A stretch of DNA of 64,000 nucleotides from Rana temporaria. Taxonomy: Eukaryota; Chordata; Amphibia; Anura; Ranidae. Positions within the stretch are counted from its first letter, which is position 1. Each line of letters opens with the position of its first letter. The stretch lies in NCBI RefSeq assembly GCF_905171775.1, contig NC_053491.1, positions 138,245,983 to 138,309,982 of the forward strand. Direction: 5' to 3'. The notes under the pieces were generated by a model. That model was not told where the DNA came from, searched no databases, and was given only the letters and a program-made list of their open reading frames with translations. Shown here in pieces: positions 34,487 to 44,929 of the stretch. The translations under genes and the position numbers were made by a program.

Positions 34487-35015
34487 TATGGAACTCCAAC
34501 GGAGAGTTGAATTTCATTTTTCTCGGCTCGCCGTACGTGTTGTATGTCACCACGTTTTTGACGGTCGGAATTTGGTGTGACCGTGTGTATGCAAGACAGC
34601 TTGAGCGGAATTCCGTCAGAAAAATCTGTCTGAGTTTATCCCAAAGGTAAAAAAGGATCGTGTGTACAGGGCATTAGAAGACTTTTCCAACAGATTCTGC
34701 AGGACATGGCAAAGCTTTCTTTTGATTCCAATTCCCTAACTACAGAACTCATTCTCGTTATTTTTCGGCTTACAATTACTATGACATTAGTTGTGCTTCA
34801 TTTAATGATATTGTACAGCAATAAAAAGGCCACTCCGGCCTTACCAAAGAAAGCTTTGTTGATGGAAAAGTTTTAGCCATGTTTACATTTTCAAGTAACA
34901 GTAAAAACATGTGGTGTATTTTTAGATCTCAGATAAGAATTACAAGTCCACTATTTCACTTCTCTAAATTAATTTCAGACGCTGTCAACATTACAAGGGC
35001 TTGGCTTACACATAC

Positions 35016-35125
35016 CTCAAAGTACTCCCTCTTCTTTTTAGAGTCCTGAGTTTCAGCGTTCCAGGCTTTCAAGATCTTTTTCAGGAAGGAATCGTCAAAC
35101 ACTTTCTGAATCCTGGTGGCAGCCT
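35016..35125 (-). CDS. FBXL13: FBXL13 coding exon with tryptophan repeat
   Basis: This 110-base exon has acceptor TTTTTCCTAG and donor GTATGT. It encodes EAATRIQKVFDDSFLKKILK then AWNAETQDSKKKREYFE, the first codon being completed by the previous exon. FLKKILKAW repeats the F/L..W spacing of the preceding exon. It ends in phase 0, matching the next recognised exon 12 kb away. Mammalian FBXL13 may have more repeat exons at this point, so a phase-0 exon could be missing or unrecognised between 35015 and 23007. Confidence 0.8.
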
Positions 35126-35216
35126 CTAGGAAAAATGTTTGTAATAATCTTTTACATGTGCTTATATGTTTTCTATCTTTGGTGATTAAAATTTTTATAA
35201 AATACATTCCCTTTAA

Positions 35217-35357
35217 AAAAAAATTTTTTTTTTTTAAAAACGATGGTGTGTGGGCAACGTCGTTTTAATGATGAAGTTGGAAAAAACGTTGTTTTTTCTA
35301 CATGCCGAAAAACATCGTTTTTTTTTAATGCCGAAAAATGATCGTGTGTACGCGGCA
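35217..35357. mobile_element. Family A fragment
   Basis: AACGATGGTGTGTGGGCAAC to GATCGTGTGTACGCGGCA before TTA. Close match to the right half of 31651-31858. It lies about 90 bases from a FBXL13 exon. Confidence 0.65.
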
Positions 35358-35471
35358 TTACAGAAGTCTTGTGCTATCTGGCAATTACTCATGAGTCCTC
35401 CCCATATCCCCATATCCTGTAATTACAGATTAATACAACATACTTAAAGCGATACTAAACAATATCCTTAA

Positions 35472-35948
35472 AGCGGAGCTCCACCCTAAAGTGGAACTTC
35501 CACTCATCGGAACCCTCCCCCCTCCGGTGCCACATTTGACACCTTTCAGGGGGTGGGGGGTGCAGATACCTGTCAAAGACATGTATTTGCACCCACTTCC
35601 GGGAGTGCTCACTGCGGGGAGTCTGCGGGTAGTGCGTCACTTCCCACCCCCGCCCGTTGTGTTCTGGGAAACACTCGGCTCCCAGAACACAACAGAGACC
35701 AGTGAGGACGGCGCTGCGCGTCTCGCGCATGCGTCATAGGCAATCGGGCAGTGAAGCCGGAGCGCTTTACTTCCTGATTCCCTCACCGAGAATGGCGGTG
35801 TGGGCAGCAGAGTGACGAGCGATCGCTCGTCCTCTGCTGCCGACGGCGCTGGACTGCAGGACAGGTAAGTGTCCCAATATTAAAAGTCAGCAGCTGCAGT
35901 ATTTGTAGCTGCTGGCTTTTAATATTTTTTTTTAGGCGGAGATCCGCT
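35472..35948. mobile_element. TTAA inverted-repeat element
   Basis: Ends AGCGGAGCTCC and GGAGATCCGCT, flanked by TTAA (35468-35471, 35949-35952). Inner arms ATTAAAAGTCAGCAGCTGCA pair near the right end. It carries ACAGGTAAGTG at 35872. The interior is GC-rich and non-coding. Confidence 0.75.
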
Positions 35949-35987
35949 TTAATCTCCAAAAACAATCCATACACATCCATTGCTTAA

Positions 35988-36490
35988 AGGGGTTGTAAAG
36001 GTAATTTTTTTCCCCCCTAAATAGCTTCCTTTACCTTAGTGCAGTCCTCCTTCACTTACCTCATCCTTCGATTTTGCTTTTAAATGTCCTTATTTCTTCT
36101 GAGAAATCCTCACTTCCTGTTCTTCTGTCTGTAACTCACCACCGTAATGCGAGGCTTTCTCCCTGGTGTGGAGAAAGCCTCTTGAGGGGGGAGGGGGCGA
36201 GCAGGAGTGTCAGGACGCCCACTAACACACAGCTTATTTCTCTATCTGCAAAGTAGAGAGTGTCCTGACACTCCTGCTCGCCCCCTCCCCCCTCAAGAGG
36301 CTTTCTCCACACCAGGGAGAAAGCCTCGCATTACGGTGTGTAGTTACAGACAGAAGAACAGGAAGTGAGGATTTCTCAGAAGAAATAAGGACATTTAAAA
36401 GCAAAATCGAAGGATGAGGTAAGTGAAGGAGGACTGCACTAAGGTAAAGGAAGCTATTTAGGGAAAATATTTTTTACCTTTACAAACCCT
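35988..36490. mobile_element. Near-perfect 0.5-kb TTAA hairpin
   Basis: Arms of about 230 bases are almost exactly complementary around a ~40-base loop (about 36215-36255). Termini AGGGGTTGTAAAGG / CCTTTACAAACCCT are flanked by TTAA (35984-35987, 36491-36494). Each arm carries TGAGGTAAGTGAAGG reading outward. No frame encodes a known protein. The low divergence between arms indicates a young insertion or ongoing correction. Confidence 0.86.
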
Positions 36491-36652
36491 TTAAAGTGGA
36501 TCTTTATCCAACCCCTGCTTACCTAGTTGTGGGTCCTGCACAGTTAAAATACTCACCCGCCCAGAGGATCCAGCCTTGTCCTGCTGAGATCCCCTTATCT
36601 TCAACCTCTCCCCCCCCCCTCCGATCGGTCTTGTGCAGCCATCTTCTAGTGC

Positions 36653-36960
36653 AGAGGTCTCCAAACTTTCTAAACAAAGGGCCAGTTTACTGTCGTTCAG
36701 ACTTTAGTGGGGCCGGACTGCGGCTATTGGGAATAGAAAATGTCCCGACATCCGTGGGAGAAAATAATGCCCCATCGTTTGTGTCATTGGGAGGAATTGT
36801 GCCCCATCATTGGTGTCATTGGCAGGAATTGTGCCCCCAGCATTTGTGTCATTGGGAGGAATTTTGCCCCATTGTTAGTATACGTGGATGAAATAGTGCC
36901 CCAAGGGGTGGATAAAAGCAAGCAAGGGGGCCGCGTCTGACCTCCTTTCTCAATGAAGGG
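36653..36960. mobile_element. hAT-like fragment with 32-bp tandem repeat
   Basis: Starts CAGAGGTCTCCAAACTTTCT, a typical hAT terminal motif, followed by GGGCCAG. At 36767-36905 about four units of GTGTCATTGG-AGGAATTGTGCCCC occur. The right terminus is not clear. Confidence 0.55.
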
Positions 36961-37499
36961 CTATGCCTCCTGGGATATGTGCATACAGTACATATCCCAG
37001 GAGGCTCAGGGAGCACGGTGCACATATCTTGTTTAGGCGAATGACGTGCACTGTGCTTCCGGGTCAGAGATTTTTTTATTTTAAGTCCTATTTGCACAGC
37101 AGAGAAGAGGAGGGGTGAAGGTGAGGCATCATCAAATTTAGAGTGAAAATTGCCCTGTAATTTATTTTTCATGAAGTGGTCTTTTACTGTGTTTTTCTGC
37201 CTCCTCGTAATGTCCTCTGTGAGCTCCCAAAACTCTCCTGTTCCCCACTAACTTGTGTTTGTTTGGAAAAGGAAGCGTACGTTAGTTGTGATCATGTGCA
37301 CTGCTCTATGCACATTACAAATCCTATAGTCCCTAGTCCATCTTGGAAGCAAGAAAGCACAGAATGGCTACTTTCCTACATACAGCGGGATCATGAAGAA
37401 CAAATGTAGCCATCCTCTAAACAGAAAAGTGAATCCCAAAAAATAAAATAAATTTGGGGATTTGGAGGAGAATAGGAGCAATAGAAGGTATTTTTTGTA

Positions 37500-37770
37500 G
37501 GGCTATGTTCACGTTAGCACGTCTCCAAACTCACACGATTTCCAGTGTGACTTTGGAGCACGAATCTGATGCAACTTTTGGTGTGACTTTGATCCAATTT
37601 TACGTTCTCTGGACCAAAGTTGCATCAAAAGTCACACCAAAGTAGTGCAGGCACCTTTTCAAAGTCGCTGCGATTTTAGGTCGCACTGATTTGAATGTGT
37701 GCCAAAGACTCGTCATGTGACTTTGATGTCCAAAATTGCATGGCAGGTTGCTCAAGTGTGAATGGAGTCT
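37500..37770. mobile_element. Foldback element ending GGCTATGTTCAC
   Basis: GGGCTATGTTCACG and the complement of GTGTGAATGGAGTC form the ends. A strong inner pair GCAACTTTTGGTGTGACTTT / AAAGTTGCATCAAAAGTCAC lies at 37570-37640. Non-coding. Confidence 0.6.
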
Positions 37771-37865
37771 TAAAGCGGTTTGTAAATCCTTACATATACA
37801 GTGGGGAAGATAATTATTTTATCCCCTCCAGATTTTGTAAGTTTTCCGACTTACAAAGAAATTAA

Positions 37866-38570
37866 GGGGCAGATCCTCAGAGCGAGTACGCCGGCGTATC
37901 TACTGATACGCCGGCGTACTTTCAAATTACCCGCGTCGTATCTTTAGTTTGAATCCTCAAACCAAGATACGACGGCATCTGGGTTAAATCCGACAGGCGT
38001 ACGGCTTCGTACGCCTTCGGATCTAAGATGCAATACTTTGGCGTCCGCTGGGTGGCGTTCATGTCGTTTTCCGCGTCGGGTATGCAAATTAGCTATTTCC
38101 GACGATCCACGAACGTACGAGCGGCCGGCGCATTCCTTTACGTGGTCTTTAGTCTGCTTTTTCCGGCTTATAGGTAAAGCTGGTATTTTGCGGCGTTTAG
38201 TTAGACTTGCCATGTTAAGTATGGCCGTCGTTCCCGCGTTTAATTTGAATTTTTTTGTTTTGTTTGCGTAAGTCGTCCGTGAATCGGAATGTACGTAAGT
38301 CCCATCTAAGTAAGCGACGTCATTTAGCGCAATGCACGGCGGGAAATTTCGGGACGGCACATGCGCAGTTCATTCGGCGCGGGGACGCGCTTCATTTAAA
38401 AGAAACACGCCCCCTAATCGCCAATTTGAATTCCGCCGCCAGAGATACACTACGCCGCCGTAACTTACGGCACAAAATCTTTAAGGATTCGAAATTACGC
38501 CAGGTAAGGTACAGCGGCGTAGCGTATCTCTGATACGCTGCGCATGTGCAGATCTCTGTGGATCTGCCCC
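37866..38570. mobile_element. Family B element inside Tc1
   Basis: Ends GGGGCAGATCCTCAG and GTGGATCTGCCCC, near TAA/TCA (a decayed 3-bp duplication). The core order matches 52284-52969 closely, including CGTCCGCTGGGTGG and GTCCGTGAATCGG. Non-coding. Confidence 0.83.
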
Positions 38571-38789
38571 TCAGGGTCTATAATTTTTATCATAGGTGTA
38601 TCATAGAATATCAAGCAAAAATCCAGTAAAACACATGAAAATTTTTATAAATTGAGCTGCAGTTCATTGAGTCAAATAAGTATTTGATTACCAACCAACA
38701 ATAATTCTGGCTCCCACTGACTGGCTACAGTAGTGGTACACAGATTAGTCCTGTCAACTCCTTATGTGTATAAAAGACAATTGTCCACA

Positions 38790-40400
38790 GAATCATCAGC
38801 AAGAAGCTTGGTGATAAAGAGACAACTGTTGGAGCGATTTTTCACAAATGGAAGAAATACAAAATAACCATCAAGCGCCCTCGGTCGGGAGCTCCATGCA
38901 AAATTTTGAGTGAGGGATCAGCCCAGAACTACACAGGAGGAACTTGTGAATGATCTCAAGGCAGTTGGGACCACAGTCACCAAACAAACCATTGATAACA
39001 CAATACACTGCCTGTTAAGACCTGCAGTGGTTATGGTACTGCGGCCTTCTTTCCGTCCCTCAATCGCCGAGCATAAGTGATTATCGCTACCATAGGAGGT
39101 ATAGGGATAGTGGAGATGAATGCAGTTTACAGGATGATTCTTCCCAATGGTTAGAATATTCCCCCAAACATGAGCCTAGACTTCATGAAGGGTGTACCAG
39201 GCATAGAACATCTTTATTGAGAAGGCAGGCTCTTATATACACCAAAAAGAATACTTGCAGTAATCAGATGGACAATGACACACTCCACCCACAACAGCAT
39301 ACAATGGGTACTAACGAGCCTCCAATACACATTTTTTATCAATAGAAATTCACACAATACAGTGTCTTGAGATCCAGACTAAGGTTCATTTACATGACAG
39401 TAGCAGACGACATTACCGCAGCAAGCTTTTATAGTACACCCGCTCTCTCTCTGCCTGGGAGATATTGAAATCAGTTAAGGAATAAACCAATTATCTCCAG
39501 GCAGAGAGCACACAATTTTCCCAAAAGATTGAACACCCCTTTCCACACAAGGAATCCCTACAATTACATATCCCCTGATAGCCCTGATCTGGGGGACCAA
39601 CATATCCAAATTTCACCCAGATCGGTCCAGGAGTTCTTAAAAGAAAACCGAACCTATGAGAAAATACAGAATAAAGTCTATTTTCTTCACACCGCCATGG
39701 ACTGAAATCCTGCAGCGCAAGGTCCCCCTCCTCAAGAAGGCACATGTACAAGCCCATCTGACGTTTGCCAATGAACATCTAAATGATTTAGAGAAGGATT
39801 GTGAGAAAGTTCTGTGGTCAGATGAGACAATAATTGAGTTATTTGGCATTAACGCAACTCGCTGTGTTTGAAGGAAGAAAAATGCTGACTATGACCCTAA
39901 AAACACCATCTCTATAGTCAAGCACGGAGGTGGAAACATTATGCTTTGGGGCCGTTTCTCTGCTAAAGGTACAGGCTGACTTTGCCGCATTGAGGGGCCA
40001 ATGGACGGGGTCATGTATTGTAAAATCTTGGATTAGAACCTTCTTCCCTTAGCCAGAACACTGAAGATGGTTGGTGAATGGGTCTTCCAGCATGACAATC
40101 ACCCAAAACATACCACCAAGGCAACAAAGGAGTGGCTCAATAAGAAGAACATTAAGATCATGGAGTGGCCTAGCCAGTCACCAGACCTTAATCCTATATC
40201 AAATTTATAGCGGGAGCTGAAACTTTGAGTTTGCCAAGTGACAGCTAAGAAACCTTAAGGATTTAGAGGAGATCTGTAAAGAAGAGTGGACCAAAATCCC
40301 CCCTGAGATGTGTGCAAACCTGGTCACCAACTACAAGAAATATCTTACCTCTGTACTTGCCAACAAGGGAATCTTCGATAAGTACGAAGCCATGTTTTGC
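38790..40400 (+). pseudogene. Tc1-like transposase pseudogene
   Basis: The helix-turn-helix part survives at about 38798-38930. After the LTR, the frame at 39700-39870 reads KVLWSDETIIELFGINATRC, with the first catalytic Asp. Next come SIVKHGGGNIMLWG, FQHDNHPKHTTKATKEW with the second Asp, and EWPSQSPDLNPISNL where ENLW is altered. Stops and frameshifts occur throughout 39860-40400. Not functional. Confidence 0.85.
39013..39691 (+). mobile_element. Solo LTR inside Tc1 transposase
   Basis: Starts TGTTAAGACC and ends TTTTCTTCACA (TG...CA). CTGCC (39008-39012) and CCGCC (39692-39696) are a one-mismatch 5-bp duplication. AATAAA at 39670-39675 lies about 16 bases from the 3' end, as in an LTR poly(A) region. 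The Tc1 sequence resumes exactly beyond it. No internal genes. Confidence 0.75.
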
Positions 40401-40404
40401 TTTA

Positions 40405-40988
40405 GAAAGGGGCGCTCCCATTGATTTACGATTCGAATATGCAAATGAGTGAGATACGCCGATTCACGAATGTACTTGCGCCCGGTGCATTAAGATACGC
40501 GGTTTACGTGAGTCGTACGTCCGGCGTAAAGTTAAGCCGCATAAAGCAGGTGTAAGTCAGCAGCATCAATTCAAATGGCTGCACCAGGGAACACAGCCGT
40601 TGTTTTTTACGTCTTTTATGTAGTACGTGAATAGGGCTAGTCGTAGGTTACGTTCAAGTCGTAGGCAGTGATTCGACGTAACTTAGCCAGTTGTTTCGAC
40701 GTGATTCTGAGCATGCGCACTGGGAAGCATCCATGGGACGGCGCATGCGCCGTTCTTTATTCGTATCTTGATGGCGATCGGCCCATTATTTACATGGGGT
40801 CACGCCTCATTAGCATGGCTCACGCCCACTGCCACTTACGACGAGTTTACGCTGAGGGAACCCAGCGTAGATTAGGGAGCAAGTGCTTTGTGAAAACTGT
40901 GCTCGCGGATCTGCGCTACGTCGGCGTAGCGTATATTCGATACGCTACGCCGGCATAACTATGCGCCAAGGTATGTGATTCCGGGCCA
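40405..40988. mobile_element. Family B element, left end truncated
   Basis: Contains TTCACGAATGTACTTGCG, GTGCATTAAGATACGC, GCATGCGCACTGGGA and ATACGCTACGCCGGC, and ends ATGTGATTCCGGGCC. The left arm is missing at the junction with the Tc1 remnant. Confidence 0.68.
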
Positions 40989-41857
40989 TACTGTATATGT
41001 GCTTGTTAAGACATACACTTCTTCCCCACTCTGTTAAGAAAAAGCAAAAACTCCTTGTGTACATATATATGGGTTACATGGCCCAGGTCGTTTAATAATT
41101 TGTGAAAAACTGTATGAAAACCATGGCAAACTGAAATTTTGTTGGCTGTCGTGGATTACTGCATTTACCGCACAAATGATACTCTATTAATAAAAAAAAT
41201 CCCCAACAATTTGTCTTACACCAAAGAGACTGTCAGTGTTACCATCCCTATGGATGGACTTCTGTGCATTGCCTGCATTTAATCAGTAACAGAACTTGTG
41301 TAAGGCCTGAGTCAGTATTTAGGGATGCATTAGCAATACTTTAAACTGTGAATTATGTTATGGGTGGACCCAAAAGCCAATTCCTAACATTAAGAATGCA
41401 TGAGAGTTTGGATCTAGCCGGGACCTGACCGTCCATTTTTCAGTGCCTTGACAGTAGATAGGCCAGCAGAGATAGGCCTTGGGGAACTGCAGAGCAATTA
41501 TCTACATAATAAAAACACATCAAGTCTGTTCTGTGTCTTTTAAAATGGGAGGAAATCTTGTAAAAGAAAGTGTGTTTCTGCAATGCGGTCTACACTAGGT
41601 AAAGGAATGGATTTCAATCTACAGAATTCATAGTCCAGTGCTGCCACCTGTTGATTTCCTACCGAGTCACAGAATATCTATGTTCGGCAATTTTACCAAA
41701 TAATCTCATCTGCATCTCAGGAGTACTTAGCATTCTCCGTTTTCGATTTCTTGATCCTCTGTAAAATACATAAATATACTTGTCCTGTTACTGCGTTTAG
41801 TGCCTTTTTGATCAAATTGTTGGGTAGGCAACCATTGTAAGCTCATGTATTGTGAAC
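40989..41857. other. FBXL13 intron, no recognised feature
   Basis: AT-rich DNA, no element ends or coding that I can support. Confidence 0.4.
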
Positions 41858-41860
41858 TAT

Positions 41861-42557
41861 GGCCCGGATTCAAGAAGCAATTGCGCCTGTGTAACCATAG
41901 TTACACAGCGCAATTGCTTACTTGCCCCGGCGTAACGAATGCTCCTGATTCAGGAACCTCGTTACGCCGACTGCAGCCTAAGATATGCGCGGCATAAGGC
42001 TCTTATGCCCGCATATCTTAGGCTGCATTCTTGCGATGGCCGCTAGGTGGCGTTCCCGTTGTGCTCAGCGTATAGTATGCAAATTGCATACTAATGCCGA
42101 TTCACAACGTTACGCGAGCCCTGCGTACGCAGTTTACGTTGTTTCCGTACGGCGTCTTTCGCGTAAGGCTGCCCCTGCTATTAGCAGGGGCAGCCAATGT
42201 TACGTATACCCGCCGTTCCCGTGTCGCGAAATTTCAAATTTACGTAGTTTGCGTAAGTGATTCGTGAATGGCGCTGGACGCCATTCATGTTCACTTTGAA
42301 GCAAATGACGTCCTTGCGACGTCATTTGCCGCAATGCACGTCGGGAAAGTTTCCCGAGGGAGCATGCGCTCTACGATCGGCGCGGGAACGCGCATAATTT
42401 AAATGATTCCCGCCCCCTACGGGATCATTTAAATTGCGCGCGCTTACGCCGGGCATTTTGCCGGCGCGCCCACGCAATTTACGGTGCTACTGTTCCGTGA
42501 ATCTAGGGCAGTTTCCCTGCGCCTCCGCAAAAAAAGCGCAAATGTACCTGAATCTAA
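41861..42557. mobile_element. Family B-like element, diverged subtype
   Basis: Starts GGCCCGGATTCAAGAAGCAA and ends near CCTGAATCTAAG. Core blocks match the family (GCCGCTAGGTGGCGTTCCCG, TTTACGTTGTTTCC, GACGTCATTTGCCGCAATGC, GCATGCGC, CCCGCCCCCTA), but the arms use GCGCAATTGC rather than TACGCCG. The right terminal repeat is partial. Confidence 0.7.
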
Positions 42558-42616
42558 GTAAGTAAGTTATTCTGAATATTCATATATGCATTTGTGTGTG
42601 TGTGGCTGAAAATTCC

Positions 42617-42640
42617 ATATATATATATATATATATATAT
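42617..42640. repeat. (TA)n microsatellite
   Basis: About 12 AT dinucleotides just outside a B-like element. Confidence 0.9.
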
Positions 42641-42782
42641 ACGGTATATAACAGCACGTCAAGTGTTTGGGCGTTCATTCAACTCATTGTAATACTTCAT
42701 ATTCCCATCACACACGTTCCTGGATAAGCTTGCAAAGTTTGGGTGCTGCAGCAACAACCAGCTGGATACTGGTTCAAGTCAC

Positions 42783-43035
42783 AAAGTAGATTTTTGCCAG
42801 CACACCATGAATTAACACAAAGTAACATCCAAACGGATTGTTTATTGCATGATCACAACACAAGGAGAGTGCAACGTTTCAGAGTGACGCAGGACCCCTT
42901 CGTCTTCATATGCCCGACGAAGGGGTCCTGCGTGACTCCGAAATGTTGCACTCTCCTTGTGTTGTGATCATGCAATAAACAATCCGTTTGGACGCAACTT
43001 TGTGTCGATCCATGGTGCGCTGGCAAATATCTACT
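42783..43035. repeat. Inverted repeat with ribozyme-like core
   Basis: Two arms of ~120 bases pair around ATATGC at about 42908. The central 75 bases of each arm are almost exact (CACAAGGAGAGTGCAACGTT / complement). The right arm has CCGACGAAGGGGTCC ... GACTCCGAAATGTTGC, resembling the hammerhead layout CUGANGA-stem-GAAA. Frog Penelope-like terminal repeats often look like this. No coding. Confidence 0.65.
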
Positions 43036-43184
43036 TCACTCAATTCATTGGCCAGCACATTAATCTAGGCGCATTGGGCGTTTTTTTTTTGCCCAAACGC
43101 TCTTTTCCTGAGCGCGACCTTGATGCATTCATATTTCTGTTACTAAATACCCTGCCTCCAAACCCCTGTAAATTGTGATGGATT

Positions 43185-43352
43185 TACTAAAATTGAAGAA
43201 TGTAAAACCTGGTGCAGCTGTGCCTGGTAGTCAATCAGCTTCTAAACGACAGCTTGTTCAATTAAGCTTTGACAATAAAACCTGAAAGCTGATTGGTTTC
43301 TATGCAGAGCTGCACCAGATTTTTCACTCTCCAGTTTTAGTAAATCAACCCC
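43185..43352. mobile_element. Family C element
   Basis: GATTTACTAAAATTG and CAGTTTTAGTAAATC ends, with inner pair CTGGTGCAGCT / AGCTGCACCAG. 168 bp, non-coding. Confidence 0.7.
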
Positions 43353-43502
43353 TTAGGCCAACATACAGGCACATGTACGGGCAGGAAAAAAGAACATCAA
43401 ACGCCTGTAAAACAGTGTGCACTAGGCTTTAGTCTGCGGCACTATTAGCAACACAGCCATAAAGATATTTGTAAATGGAGTAACAATGGCTACATTAGTA
43501 TT

Positions 43503-43975
43503 TAAAGGGGTATTAAACCCAAAAACTAAACTATAAAATACTGTAGCTTATCAATCCCTAAATGTAGTGTCTGCATACGTTTTCATTTTTCAGGCTTTTT
43601 CCCTTTATGATGATCTGGCCAGTAACAAACTTCCTATCTTAGGGTGTCTCTATTCTGGATGGAGGAGCAACAGAGACACCTCTGGGCAGAAGCACTGTCA
43701 GTTGGGGAAGAGGGTAGCGTTAAAACAAAATAAAGCCAACCTCCAGCTAACAATTTTAAAGCTGTTATAGCAACAGATTTTGTTTCTTTTTGGATAAAGG
43801 TTTTACGTAAATGAATAAAAGATTACTGTTGTAAGCACCCCTGTCAGCGTTAAATGGTTTGCCTACTCTAAACCCTCTAACTGCCACTTTTTCTGGGCAG
43901 TTTGGTAGTTAAAGTGTTACTAAACCCAGGACCCTGCATTCAATATATGTGGTCTCCCACAGTACACAGAACATG
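43503..43975. other. TTAA-type element ends, unresolved
   Basis: TTAAAGGGGTATTAAACCC (43502) and TTAAAGTGTTACTAAACCC (43911) are family D-type left ends. I could not place the right ends. Confidence 0.4.
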
Positions 43976-43979
43976 GAAA

Positions 43980-44650
43980 TGCAAGGCTACAAAAAGACTC
44001 ATTAAATCCTGATGGAGCATGTACATCTTTCCATGGATCATGGATTGCGTGACCCTATTTCTAGTCACGGTAATGCATAGCTTAGGAGTTTTCCAGGCCT
44101 TAGCAGCAGTTATGACCTGCAGAAGAAGCTTAAATTGCCTTTTAGGGAGCTCAAAGTTTTTCTATTAGGAAGAGCAACTATAGGCTGCAGGGAAAACCGA
44201 AAAGTATAGAGAGCATCCCAAATACTTCAGCCCAGAAAGTGCATACTAGGGGGACAAGTCCACCATATGTAGAGGTGAGTACCCAACTCCCCACAATCCC
44301 TGAAGCAAACTGGAGAGTGGGAGGGCAGGAACTTGTGCAGAGACCAAATACCATGGTAATAGAACCTTGAATTAACTTTTGAAAGCAACCATGTTCTGCA
44401 TTGCTGTTAAAATGTCTGACCAGTCCTTAGGTTCCAGATCTACACTGAGGTCAGTAGCCCATTATCGAACATAAGATCAAAAAAGTTGGTAAAGTTTAGC
44501 AAGTATATGGGAATACATCTGTGAGATAAGACCTGGTAAGTGGCAGTCTCTAGACACACACATGGTCAAGTGAAGTCCATGTTTGGATCAGAGAATGATA
44601 GAGGTGTTTGACTTGTTGGTACCAAAACACTCAGATCGAGGTAGTTTACA
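43980..44650 (-). pseudogene. L1/Tx1-type LINE ORF2 3' fragment
   Basis: On the - strand an IWWTCPPSMHF motif with an upstream CFRDCGELGT (cysteine, then HIWW-like) matches the C-terminal zinc-knuckle region of Xenopus Tx1-like L1 ORF2 (C..C...H.WW.CP). It is broken by many stops. Confidence 0.6.
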
Positions 44651-44929
44651 GTTTTAGTCGAGAATGGTAACAAGTTGAATGAAGCCCAGAAATATTTTTT
44701 TAATTATTTCATGAATAAATTATGATTTATGCGAAGGCTGGAGGAGTATTTAAACTAAGATTGAGGGGGTAGAGAGAGTTAGAAAATAATGGAGCAAACA
44801 AGTCAGTCAGGGGTCAGACACTAATAGAGGGTGGAATGGGGGAAGATGTGGGGACGGCTATGGCAGGTGATACAGAGTTTCCCATATTACAAACAACCAT
44901 TGGTAATATTTAGTACTGTTTATGTAAAG

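Larger units (their letters stand above)
33390..34673. mobile_element. Family A element enlarged by an insertion and a minisatellite
   Basis: Starts TGCCTCGTACACACGATCGG and ends CGTGTGTACAGGGCA, with TTA on both sides (33387-33389, 34674-34676). The right part has the CGTCACCACG-like / TTTTTGACGG block of family A. A family B element (33511-34252) and an 11-bp repeat (34301-34486) account for its extra length. Confidence 0.78.
37799..40402 (+). mobile_element. Tc1-like element broken by two insertions
   Basis: Left end CAGTGGGGAAGATAATTATT follows TA (37797-37798). After removal of 37866-38570 and 39013-39691 the sequence continues collinearly through a Tc1 transposase to about 40402. The right terminal repeat is lost where a truncated family B element begins. 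It is a different Tc1 subfamily from 358-1488 and 50036-52253. Confidence 0.8.

Noticed and set aside
34236..34553. Minus-strand frame with PLCSHYVPTM repeats as a repeat protein
   Set aside because: It is the translation of an 11-bp minisatellite, open in more than one frame; not a gene.
36496..36891. 131-codon frame near a hAT-like end
   Set aside because: It crosses an element boundary and a 32-bp tandem repeat; no homology recognised.
42771..42782. GGTTCAAGTC box as tRNA or SINE B box
   Set aside because: No A box at a suitable distance and no cloverleaf; it lies beside an inverted repeat.
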